Both the position numbers and the translations under genes were made by a program. From Penium margaritaceum (Eukaryota; Streptophyta; Zygnematophyceae; Desmidiales; Peniaceae), in NCBI GenBank assembly GCA_023375785.1, contig SZWC01003594.1, positions 66,922 to 96,285 of the forward strand: 29,364 nucleotides of DNA, written 5' to 3'. The stretch's first letter is position 1, and the number at the start of each line of letters is the position of its first letter. Below, in pieces: positions 10,020-18,445 of the stretch. The notes beneath the pieces are model-generated. The model did not search any database. It saw nothing but the letters and a program-made list of their open reading frames with translations, and was not told the DNA's origin.

Positions 10020-10770
10020 TTGCTATGGGGCTACAGTCGCTGTTGCTGCTATTGGTGTTGCTGTTGCTACTACTGCTGCTTTTGCTGCTTCTACTGCTAT
10101 TGCTGCTACTGCTACTACGGTTGCTACTACTACTGTTGCTGGTGGTGGTGCCATTGCTACTACTAGTGTTGCTGCTGCTGTTGTTACTACTACGGCTGCT
10201 GTTGTTGTTGTTGCTGTTGTTCCGGTTGCTGTTGTTGCTGTTGCTACTGCTGCTGCTACTGTTGCTATTGCTACCGTGGCTGTTACTACTGCTGCTATTG
10301 CTGCTGCTGTTGCGGCTACAGCTGCTGCTGCTACTACTACTGTTGTTGCAGTTGCGGGGGATCCCTTTGTTGTTTTTTTTCCTTCTTTCTTGTCGTTGCG
10401 ATCTCGCTACTCGTTTCGAGCAACGAGCCGCGAGCAACGAGCTTGCTGCTCGTTGCTTGCTGCGAGCAGCAAGCTTGCTGCGAGCAGCTCGCTGCTCATA
10501 GCGAGCACCAAGCTACGGGCAGCTGCGGCTGTCGCTGGAGCCGCTGCTCTTGTTGCTGCTATCGCCGGCTCCTGCTACTACGAGCTACTGCTGTTGTCGG
10601 TTGCTGCTCATTGCTGCTACTATTGCTACCGGCTGTTGCTGCTCCGAGCTACTGCGAGCTGCCGTTGCTGCCTGCTACTATTGTATACTGTTGCTGGCTA
10701 TTGCGGCCACTGCTCGCTGCCGCGGCAAGCTGCTGCTGCTGTTGCTGGCTGCTGCTGTCAGTCACACCTG
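10020..10770 (-). repeat. CTG/CAG-rich low-complexity leader of element B
   Basis: About 750 bases dominated by CTG, GCT, TGC and TTG triplets, with interruptions. It lies between gag and the leader hairpins. CAG/AGC/GCA triplets contain no stops, so all frames stay open and give meaningless poly-Leu, poly-Ser or poly-Ala readings. A further part at 9640-9740 falls inside gag as the Gln/Ala/Ser tract. The same tract occurs in element D. Confidence 0.85.
10466..10481. repeat. 16-bp perfect palindrome in the leader
   Basis: GCAGCAAGCTTGCTGC equals its own reverse complement. It sits in a longer run (about 10420-10510) of GAGCAGC and GCTGCTC words that could pair with each other. Element D has a looser counterpart near 22750-22830. 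Confidence 0.6.
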
Positions 10771-10853
10771 GAGGACGTCGTCACGTGCGTGGTCGCCAGC
10801 AAGTACCTGACGTGGCCTGCCACTCACCTCCTCAGGTCAAGCGTGGGGGTCAG

Positions 10854-10960
10854 TGCTGCCTGAATAAATCCGGCAGCATTTCCCCTGGCCCAGTGGTCGT
10901 GGGAAAAAATCTGTCGCCGCCACCAGGCGGGTCAATGCTGCCGGAGAAAATCCGACAGCA
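10854..10960 (-). other. Two tandem leader hairpins of element B
   Basis: Hairpin 1 (10854-10878) has arms TGCTGCC/GGCAGCA. Hairpin 2 (10936-10960) has 10-bp arms TGCTGCCGGA/TCCGACAGCA. The single mismatch in hairpin 2 becomes a G-U pair in RNA of the element strand. They start 82 bases apart, are each followed by CATTT.CCCTG, and lie between the primer-binding site and gag. Element D has the same pair. The location suits an RNA packaging or dimerisation signal, which is inference. Confidence 0.6.
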
Positions 10961-11044
10961 TTTGCCCTGCATTGGCGCGTATGGGGGTTCGCCGGCGTTG
11001 TCTAGCACTTGTACGTCAGTCTTCTGCTGCTGCTCCTACGCTCT

Positions 11045-11057
11045 GGCTCTGACATCA
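11045..11057 (-). other. Primer-binding site of element B
   Basis: The element strand reads TGATGTCAGAGCC, two changes from the plant copia initiator-Met tRNA site TGGTATCAGAGCC. It lies about 14 bases inside the CAGCAGG end of the 5' LTR, in line with element D. Confidence 0.75.
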
Positions 11058-11071
11058 AAACAGAGTTACTA

Positions 11072-11909
11072 GGCAGCAGGTTGGGGCAGCAGCGTTGCTG
11101 ATGCAGCGTGTGGGCTTTCACGCTCGTTGCTTAAGTCTGCTGCCCCCTCAGTCTGCTGCTCTAGAGACTAAGTCTGGAAGCTCTGGGTTTGTTCCTCAGA
11201 AGTACGCGCACCAGTGTTAACGCCAGAAAGCAGCTGGAAACCGAAGGTAACTGATTAGCATTGAAAAATGAGCAGCAATGGGAGACCCCTCAAAGTTCTA
11301 GCTCCCCGCCACTAGTGTAGAACTTGTTACTCAGCTAACCAGCCAATCAGAAAATAGTCCTAGACTTTTTTTTAAGAGGGAAGGTTTTCTCGATGAGCCC
11401 TACCAGACGCCCGACAGCCCAAAACCCGGGCGTCGTCCGTTTTGCCTAAAAACTGGACCATACCATAATATCAACGCTGCAAACGCAGTCGTGTGGTCAG
11501 AATCAGCTAAAAAAATAGCAGCAAGGAGTTATGGCTGCCAGAACTTAGGTAGTGCCTACGACAGTCAGTGATGCCAAACACGGCCACACAGCAGGAGACA
11601 TGGACCCTAGGCAAAGCATGATGCTGCAGACGCAATGCCACAACCAGAAACAGCGCTGGGTGCATACAAACAGCATCTGCAGTGGCAGTGACCACCGGCA
11701 GCCTGACCGCCGAGGAGGCCTGCCGATGGAGCTGAACGCATTGCCAGAGGGAGGAGGCTCCAACGAATGGTGTGTGGGTCTCAGCGCGCGTCGGCTCCAC
11801 CGAGCGACACTCCAGTAGCGTCGAGTCTTGCCGTTAGTCATGTGCACGCCGATGTACACAAGCCAGGAGGGCACAATAGAGTATAATGAGAGATGCACGA
11901 AAACCAACA
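11072..11909 (-). repeat. 5' LTR of element B
   Basis: Homologous along its full length to 3158-3996 and to the LTRs of element D. On the element strand it starts TGTTGG at 11909 and runs to CCTGCC at 11072. It should hold the promoter, but I cannot place a TATA box or start site with confidence. Reading frames inside it are shared with the 3' LTR only because the LTRs are copies. Confidence 0.9.
11406..11434. other. Inverted repeat inside the LTR
   Basis: Arms GACGCCCG and CGGGCGTC pair perfectly over 8 bp with a 13-base loop. Both B LTRs keep the arms; in D they read GACGGCCG and CGGACGTC, with one mismatch. It is a candidate RNA structure in the transcribed part of the LTR. Confidence 0.5.
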
Positions 11910-12010
11910 AGGGTTGCCTTTTTAGGTGGGAAAATGGACAGCCTACCAAGGGACACTTCCATCCATGGAACCATTTGCCTCCACAGTTTTATTCTCTCCA
12001 AAAACAGTTG
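11910..12010. repeat. Flanking repeat, right copy (beside element B)
   Basis: Starts directly at the LTR edge and matches two separated blocks left of element B (2885-2932 and 3101-3149). Here the two blocks are joined without the intervening 165 bases. See the left copy for the shared words. Confidence 0.75.
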
Positions 12011-12099
12011 GTGGTGTGAACCAGCCACTGCTAGGGACCCTCCAGGGTGTACTCTCACTCTCAGGCCAACAGAACATACCAAGATGAAGCATTGGAATG

Positions 12100-12993
12100 G
12101 TTCCATCTGATTGGAATGAAATTGACCTACATCCATTCCATACTTTCTCACCATCCTGATCACAAAGGCGACGTTGTTGGATCACATTCGCAAGGGCGCC
12201 TTGAAAGATATCTTTATCGTTACAAGACTGAGGGGTGATCACAAAACCAATGTGTTGGCACAGACATCCGGTGGTGGAAACTACAAGGAGTGCATGTATA
12301 GTTCAAAAGGTGGCCTAGAGTGGGTAGACACCTGTAGGAAGGAGGCCAATCCCATAGAATATTAGTGGGATTCGGTGTACCTGCGGTGGAGTAGACATTA
12401 GCTCCAGTGGTGGTGACCACCTAGTGTGTGAAGGAGGTCTGAGACTAAGATGAAATGGTCACAAAGAAGACCGCCTTGCTGAATCCGGCGGCGCGAACCT
12501 TTTGGGAGTGCATGCAGAGGCTAGGAGTGAGTGATGAGTGGTACGGGGCATTTCTGGAAAAAACAACTAGCTGTGCCACAGTTTCAGCAACTCACTCATC
12601 CACGGGAAGAGGAGGTTAATTGCAAAGACCCCTTCTATCTTCCCTTACCGCCTTTTTCCATGGCCCCTCCTTTGTCCCCTGGTATTCTAAGTCATCAAAG
12701 AAGTGGTAGATGAGGATGAGGAGGAGGAGGAGGAGGAGGAGGAGGACACTAAGGAAGAGGATGAAGATGAGACAGATGAGACAGGTGATCATTGCATCAG
12801 TAGCACGGTGAATCATCTTGTTTTGTAGTGCACTTCACCAGTTAGTGAGCCGCTGGAAAGTAAACCCCCACAAGGTGCCAATGCCAAGAGGCGACTTGTC
12901 AAGGATTGGCTCAGAGGCAAGGTCCTCAAGCTGAGACGTCTTGACCTTATGGAAGATGTCTCACAACTAAGGGATGAGGCGGTCGACAATTGA
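12100..12993 (+). pseudogene. Degenerate plus-strand coding remnant with acidic tract, unknown family
   Basis: Not recognised. Three plus-strand segments look protein-like. One (12174-12365) contains KGALKDIFIVTRLRGDHK and GGLEWVDTCRKEAN. One (about 12450-12610) contains TALLNPAARTFWECMQRLG and VSDEWYGAFLE. The last (about 12690-12993) starts VIKEVVDEDE, runs through a Glu/Asp tract, is broken by one TAG after VNHLVL, and continues with a Lys/Arg-rich helix-like part (KRRLVKDWLRGKVLKLRRLD and EDVSQLRDEAVDN) to a TGA at 12991-12993. Frames differ between segments. It could be an old transposon protein or a captured host gene piece. Its strand is opposite to every copia element here. Confidence 0.35.
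12712..12747 (+). repeat. GAG/GAT trinucleotide tract
   Basis: About nine GAG copies plus GAT, coding an Asp/Glu run in the plus-strand remnant described for 12100-12993. The acidic character continues to about 12790. Confidence 0.85.
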
Positions 12994-13980
12994 CAGGACA
13001 GCTAGAAGATGCGTTGTCGCTGTTGTGCCAAGGTTGTGCAAGAGTGCAAGGCTGTGTGCCTAATGGACGTTGGAAGTTTTTGTTGGCCCGCATATCAACC
13101 TGGTCGAACTGCACAGTGAGGACACTCTGAGCAGCGTATCCAGTGACCGTCTTGTAACACCGAATCAGAGTGTAGGCACCAACAAGGTTAGTAGGGGTAC
13201 GACGCGCCGGATCTGTGTTGTAGGTCACAATCTCATCAGTGAGATTGTCGGGACCATCTGTAACGAGTGCATGAACGGCACGAAAAGCCTCAGAAGGATC
13301 CAACACAAATGGAGGTGTGAAGTAATGGTAGTACTTCCAGATATGTTCACTCTCGGTCCAAGCTCTGAATCAAATCTCCCAGGAAGCAAAGGAAAGTGAA
13401 GAGGTAAAGTAGGGGGGTGTATCAAAGTCACGTCGGCGAGCCTGCGGCTGAATGAGTGCTTTGGATGCAGCATTACCTGCTGCTGCTAGTGCGGTGATGG
13501 GAATATGCTATCCCAGTAGAGGTGGAGGTGGAGGCAGAGCCATAAGCAAAGGAAGCAGTGATACAGGTAGAGACAGAGGTGTCGATACGAGAAGGGTGGA
13601 GACGAGAAATGACGAGGTTCGCAATGTGATTTGCAAAGGTCTCATCATCACTCTGCTTACACTCGAAGCATTCTTCAGCATTGGGCTGGACAGCAAGTGT
13701 CGCTTGGTGATCATTGCATGCATGCTCCAGGTCTGCTTGGAGCGCTGCACATTGCTCGTCATCCACAGGCATGATGACAAGCAGCCCATTCTGCCAAGAA
13801 CATCTCGGAAAAACTTCCCTCGCCCAATGGGTGTAAGGCATTGAAATGGGTGTATAGGTAAGACCTCCTGGTTGCAAGCCAGCCGAACCCAAGGATACAC
13901 AGGCAGATACTGGAGTGCAGAGAGGAAGAAGGAGGCAAGGTGCAGGCACCAACAGCTCCAGCTCATTGAACCTGGCATCA
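12994..13980 (-). pseudogene. Element C: decayed copia gag fragment
   Basis: On the minus strand, the part from about 13440 to 12994 aligns with the gag cores of B and D: RRRDFDTPP (B: RRQKEFETP), ASWEI then a TGA, FRAWTESEHIWKYYHY (B: FRIWAQGEGLWAYYTL), and EAFRAVHALVTD (B: DAGRAVHALVPV). Upstream, 13850-13480 reads as an acidic helical stretch with DDEQCAALQADLEHAC and a Ser/Thr-rich run, as would suit a gag N-terminus. A small frame change joins the two parts. No zinc knuckle, protease or pol follows; similarity stops near 12994, next to the plus-strand remnant. It is more diverged than B is from D, so it is a different copia lineage or a much older copy. Confidence 0.7.
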
Positions 13981-14371
13981 CTGAGAGAGCAATGCTGGGA
14001 GAGTTGAGGCAGTAGGCGTAGACGAGACAACCAAGTGCAGTACCCTAGTCACTGCTGTTGAAGAGGCGATGGCTGCAGCTAGTGCTGCTGATACCAGGTG
14101 AATGAGATGCTGAGACGTGGCCAAGGAGGAAGATGAGAAAGACGGCGTACCAAGGCTGGAGGCACGGATGGCGATGGTGGCAGACACCATTGCCGTGGTA
14201 CCAGAAGCTCCGGAGGATGCAACATCATCCGCTGCAGCTGAGACAAGTGTGATAATGTTGACGGCAGCTACTACAGCTGGACCTAGCAAGATGGCAGCAG
14301 TAGTAACTACATCCACTACCCGCCGTGCTACTGTGCTTGGTAGTACACGTGAGGTGGTAAAAGGAAAACTA
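13981..14371. other. Leader-like sequence between element C gag and the LTR of element D
   Basis: Rich in GCT/GCA/ACA triplets. Ala/Thr/Val-rich frames stay open on both strands, which is typical of leader low complexity rather than a gene. No primer-binding site is found where it meets the LTR (14359-14371). The last 13 bases, AAAAGGAAAACTA, are identical to the bases beside the 5' LTR of element D, so they probably belong to the LTR end. Confidence 0.4.
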
Positions 14372-15432
14372 TGCAGCAGGTTGGGGCAGCAGCGTTGTTG
14401 ATGCAGGGTGCGGGCTTCCACGCTAGTTGCTTAAGTCAACTGCCCCCTCAGTCTGCTGCTCTAGAGTCTAAGTCTGGAAGCTCTGGGTTTGTTACTCAGA
14501 AACGCGCGCGCCAGAGTTAGCGCCAGAAAGCAGCTGAAAACTGATAATAATTGATTAAGAAACAAGAATGAACAGCAATGGGGGAGCCCTCCAAGTTCTA
14601 GCCCCCACCAGCTCTGTAGAGCTTGTTACTCAGCTCATCAGCCAATCAGAAAATAGCTAATTTCAGGCTGGCAGGTTTTCTCGGTGAGGCTTGCCAGACG
14701 GCCGACAGCCCAAAACCCGGACGTCGTCCGTTTTGCCTAAAAACTGGACCATACCATAATACTAACGCTGCAAACGCAGCCGTGCAGTCAGAATCTGCTA
14801 GAAAAATAGTAGCGAGGACTTATGGCAGCCTGAACCCAGGCAGTGCCCACGACGGTTTATGCTGCCAAACAGGGCCAAGCAACATGCAACTGGGACCCTA
14901 GGCAGCGCATGACGACGCAGGCACGACAGTACGCGCTGGACGCATGTAGACAGCGACTGCGGTGGCAGTGACTGCNCGTTTTGCCTAAAAACTGGACCAT
15001 ACCATAATACTAACGCTGCAAACGCAGCCGTGCAGTCAGAATCTGCTAGAAAAATAGTAGCGAGGACTTATGGCAGCCTGAACCCAGGCAGTGCCCACGA
15101 CGGTTTATGCTGCCAAACAGGGCCAAGCAACATGCAACTGGGACCCTAGGCAGCGCATGACGACGCAGGCACGACAGTACGCGCTGGACGCATGTAGACA
15201 GCGACTGCGGTGGCAGTGACTGCCGGCAGCTCGACCGCCAAGGAGGCCTGCTGATGGAGCTGAACACGTCGCCGGAGAGAGGGGGCTCCAGCGAACTGCA
15301 AGATGACCTCAGCGTGTGTCGGCTCCACCGGACGACACTCCATCAGCGTCGAGTCTCGCCGTCAGTCATCTGCACGCCGATGTACACAAGCCGGGAGGAC
15401 ACAACAAAGCACAATGAGCGTAAAAACCAACA
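14372..15432 (-). repeat. 3' LTR of element D (contains an artefactual duplication)
   Basis: Homologous to both B LTRs. It starts TGTTGG on the element strand at 15432, next to the polypurine tract, and ends CTGCTGCA at 14372. Removing the 248 bases of seam 2 gives about 813 bp, close to the 838 bp of element B. The T-rich extension to about 14359 is shared with the 5' LTR and may be the true end. Confidence 0.88.
14729..15223. repeat. Assembly seam 2: 247-bp direct copies around a single N (14976)
   Basis: 14729-14975 and 14977-15223 appear identical, with one N between. The duplicated part lies within the LTR; no other LTR copy in the window has this duplication, which supports an assembly origin. 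Confidence 0.92.
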
Positions 15433-15442
15433 CTCCCCCATG
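15433..15442 (-). other. Polypurine tract of element D
   Basis: The plus strand CTCCCCCATG gives CATGGGGGAG on the element strand, directly before the 3' LTR start. It is identical to that of element B. Confidence 0.8.
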
Positions 15443-15539
15443 ACTCATAGGCGTAGTGCACATGGGCGGGCAGAGACACGGTCAAAAAACAGACTCCCCC
15501 AGGACACGCAAAAGTGCACGCAAAGACAAAGAAAGCAAG

Positions 15540-17440
15540 TCACGGACGCACGCCGACTGAACTCACAGCCTTCTTAAACGAGTCCCGCTTCAGTGCCTTG
15601 TTCAGGAAGTCAGCCAGCTGCCGTGCTGTCTCAACCCACACGATGCTGATGCTGCCGTCGTGCAACAACGAACGCACATAGTGATACTCAACATTGCTGT
15701 GCTTTGTGTGAGTGTGATGCACACCGTCATTGTCTGCAATGGCCATGGCACTCTCATTGTCACAATGCAAGGTGATGGATGCGACAGACTGATGCAACTC
15801 GGACAACAGACGACGCAACCACACACTCTCACACGCGCCTGAGCCAAGGGCCACGTACTCAGCCTCAGCAGTGTTGCGAGCAATGCACCCATGCTTGCCA
15901 CTGCACCAGGATACAGCTGTGTCCTCGACCAGAAAAATCCACCCTGTGCAACTCCTACCGTTTGGACTGCCGGCCCAGTCACTGTCGGTGTAACCCGCTG
16001 CAACGACGGATGGTTGACGGCGGAACATGAGGCCTCGCCGAGGGGTCGAGACGGCATAGCATAGTACTCGGATCGCGGCCTCAAAGTGGAGGTGATGCGG
16101 CTCCTGGGAGAAATGGGCTAGGAGGTTAACGACGAACGCGATGTCTGGACGCGTCGTCGTCGCCAGGAACATCAGTGACGCGATGACCCGTAGATACGTG
16201 GTCACATCAACAGGCTCCCCCACAACAGCACGGTCAGGACTTTTCAGCTTCACCTGGCCATCGGGTGACATGGGTGAAGATGCGCTAGGCACGAGGGGTA
16301 GGTCCTCGGCGAAGCGAGTGGACAGGGTCTGCACATAGGCAGCCTGGTGAATGTGCAGGACGCCCTGTGAGAGATCATGCTCGAGCTCCATGCCCAGGAA
16401 GACTCGAGCGGACCCGAGATCCTTCATCTGGTAGGCAGTGTGCAGCATGTCCTTGACACGCTGGATGGCGGCCGTGTCTGGTGACGCAATGAGGAGATCG
16501 TCGATGTAGACCAGAACTGCGGCGAGGGTCTGACCTCGTGGGCTGATGAACAGGGCGAGGTCAGCGGTGCTGCGCTGGAGGCCACCACGGAGAAGCGTGC
16601 TGCTGATCTCCTGGTTCCAGCACCAAGGTGACTGCTTCAGGCCATAGAGGGCCTTCCGCAGCCGCCAAACTCTCCCAGTGCCGTCGTCAAAGCCTGGGGG
16701 TTGCACCATGTAGAGCTCCTCACCCTCAAGTGAGCCATGGAGGAACGCGTTGCTCACGTCCATCTGATGCAGTTCCCACCCATGCTAGGCAACCAGGCTG
16801 AAGAGTGCCCGACTAGTGGAGAACCGACCGACTGGGGCAAAGATCTGATCGTAATCGACCCCAGGGACCTGAGCAAACCCCTTTGCAGTGAGGCGGGCCT
16901 TGTACTTATCCAAGGACCCGTCAAGCTTCCACTTGCGCTAAAAGACCCACTTGGCACCAATGGCCTTCCGACCTGGAGGGAGGTCGACGAGGTCATACAC
17001 GTGGTGCTGGCGGATGGTAGTGAGCTCCTCAGCACAGGGAGCATCCCAATGTGTAGCCTCAGGAGAGGCTCGTGCCTCGCGTAGGGTAGCTGGGTCCTCT
17101 GCGCGTGCTGTGGACCGTACTGAGAGGGCGTGTGCCTCACGAGCTCCAGGTGAGATCCGGGCGAGTGTAGCCACGACAGCATGCCGATGCTTGTGATGAA
17201 GCATGGCGTAGCCTAGTGCAGAGCTAGGGTGAAGGTCGGCGATGATGGCCGAGGTGGTCAGGCCGAGAGCCTTTGTGACAGGGTCCCCACTCACGACTGT
17301 GGGAGTGGAGGAGACACGTGGGGCCATAGGGAGTCGAGGCGCCACGGGACGCGGTGCGGCGGTGTGCGCGCTCACTGTCAGCCGAGGTCGGAGGCTGCCG
17401 CCTGGGCCACGTGTGTAGCGCGGTCGGGAAGAAGATGGTA
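15540..17440 (-). pseudogene. Reverse transcriptase and RNase H of element D
   Basis: A 407-residue open stretch (16763 to 15540) starts MDVSNAFLHG and holds VWRLRKALYGLKQSP, the catalytic motif as YIDD (near 16496-16510), MKDLGSARVFLGMELE, YLRVIASLMFLATTTRPDI, then RNase H with TDSDWAG, AEAEYVAL and HCDNES, THTKHSNVEYHYVR and ADFLNKAL, ending SSVGVRP. All RT and RNase H acidic residues are present. Upstream in the same reading, the RT start (HWDAPCAEELTTIRQHHVYD, IGAKWVF, DYDQIFAPVGRFSTSRALFS) is broken by TAG at 16938-16940 and 16785-16787. The second TAG is Gln in element E. It makes cDNA in an intact element. Only these two stops separate this part from an open frame. Confidence 0.92.
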
Positions 17441-17454
17441 CTGGGTCCAACTGG

Positions 17455-17925
17455 CCAACAGAGGCGGATGGGGCTACTGGCTCAGAGGAGTTAGCGGACG
17501 CGACTGGGGCTGTCGGCCCGGAGGATCCAGCGGACACGACAGGCGCTGCTGGCTCAGAGGGGCCAGCGGACGCAACTGGGGCTGCTAGCATGGAGGGGTC
17601 AGCGGGCACGACAGGCGCAGCTCACTCAGAGGGGCCAGCGGGCACAACTGAGATTGCTGGCCCGGAGGGGCCAGCGGACGTGACTGGGGTTGCCTGCCTG
17701 GAGGGGCCAGCGGACACGACAGGCGCTGCTGGCTCAGAGGGGCGAGCGGACGCGGCTGGGATTGCTGGCCCGGAGGAGCCAGCGGACACGACAAGTGCTG
17801 CTGGCTCAGAGGGGCCAGCGGACAAGGCTGGGATTGCTGGCCTGGAGGGGCCAGCGGACGCCACTGGGGCTGTTGGCCCGGGAGGGCCAGAGGACGCGAC
17901 AGGCGCTACCGGCTCAGAGGGACGG
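17455..17925 (-). repeat. 36-bp tandem repeat coding a 12-residue Pro/Ala/Ser unit (element D)
   Basis: About thirteen units such as GAGGGGCCAGCGGACACGAC followed by AGGCGCTGCTGGCTCA. They encode PSEPAAPVVSAG-type units on the element strand. Two unit types alternate, giving a 72-bp higher order (a Glu-Pro unit, then a Gly-Pro unit). One TGA lies at 17622-17624. Part of the array is copied again at 18162-18310 by seam 3. The linker joins integrase to RT. Confidence 0.9.
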
Positions 17926-18445
17926 AGTGATGTGTCACCCGGAGGCGACAGGACGGAGGACGGACTCACCACTCCCCCACGCGACGGGAGGGACACAGAC
18001 GAGCCGGAGCGTATGAGGTCGCGGGGGAATAGATCCTCGAAGAACAGGGCATCGNNNNNNNNNNNNNNNNNNNNNNNNNNNNNNNNNNNNNNNNNNNNNN
18101 NNNNNNNNNNNNNNNNNNNNNNNNNNNNNNNNNNNNNNNNNNNNNNNNNNNNNNNNNNNNNCCGGAGGAGCCAGCGGACACGACAAGTGCTGCTGGCTCA
18201 GAGGGGCCAGCGGACAAGGCTGGGATTGCTGGCCTGGAGGGGCCAGCGGACGCCACTGGGGCTGTTGGCCCGGGAGGGCCAGAGGACGCGACAGGCGCTA
18301 CCGGCTCAGAGGGACGGAGTGATGTGTCACCCGGAGGCGACAGGACGGAGGACGGACTCACCACTCCCCCACGCGACGGGAGGGACACAGACGAGGTGGA
18401 GCGTATGAGGTCGCGGGGGAAGAGATCCTCGAAGAACAGGGCATC
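17770..18445. repeat. Assembly seam 3: 284-bp direct copies around a 107-N gap (18055-18161)
   Basis: 17770-18053 recurs as 18162-18445 with a few substitutions (near 18000 versus 18393, and 18030 versus 18422). Between them lies a run of 107 N. The copies include the last repeat units and the VSPSSVLSPPG coding stretch. The sequence across the gap in the true genome may be shorter than shown, not longer. Confidence 0.88.

Larger units (their letters stand above)
3158..11909 (-). mobile_element. Element B: full-length but inactive Ty1/copia LTR retrotransposon
   Basis: The order on the minus strand is 5' LTR (11072-11909), initiator-Met-type primer-binding site, leader with two hairpins and a long CTG/CAG tract, gag, protease, integrase, 36-bp repeat linker, RT, RNase H, polypurine tract, 3' LTR (3158-3996). 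Integrase before RT makes it copia, not gypsy. The LTRs are 838-839 bp and differ at very roughly 10 percent by eye, so the insertion is old. Active sites are destroyed in protease, integrase, RT and the gag zinc knuckle. No 5-bp target-site duplication is apparent. Element D is a younger relative. Confidence 0.9.

Noticed and set aside
9893..10863. Poly-Leu, Ser/Asn and Ala-rich proteins in the CTG tract (and 22331-23570)
   Set aside because: CTG/CAG triplet arrays stay open in all frames. The tract is leader sequence of copia elements and the frames are not conserved between B and D.
14372..15432. The LTR of D serving also as 5' LTR of element C
   Set aside because: The leader-like sequence to the left lacks a primer-binding site at the LTR edge, and the gag of C is too diverged from the gag of D. 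Not fully excluded.
17969..18388. Real expansion of the linker by a second repeat block
   Set aside because: The second block is the copy created at seam 3 around an N run.
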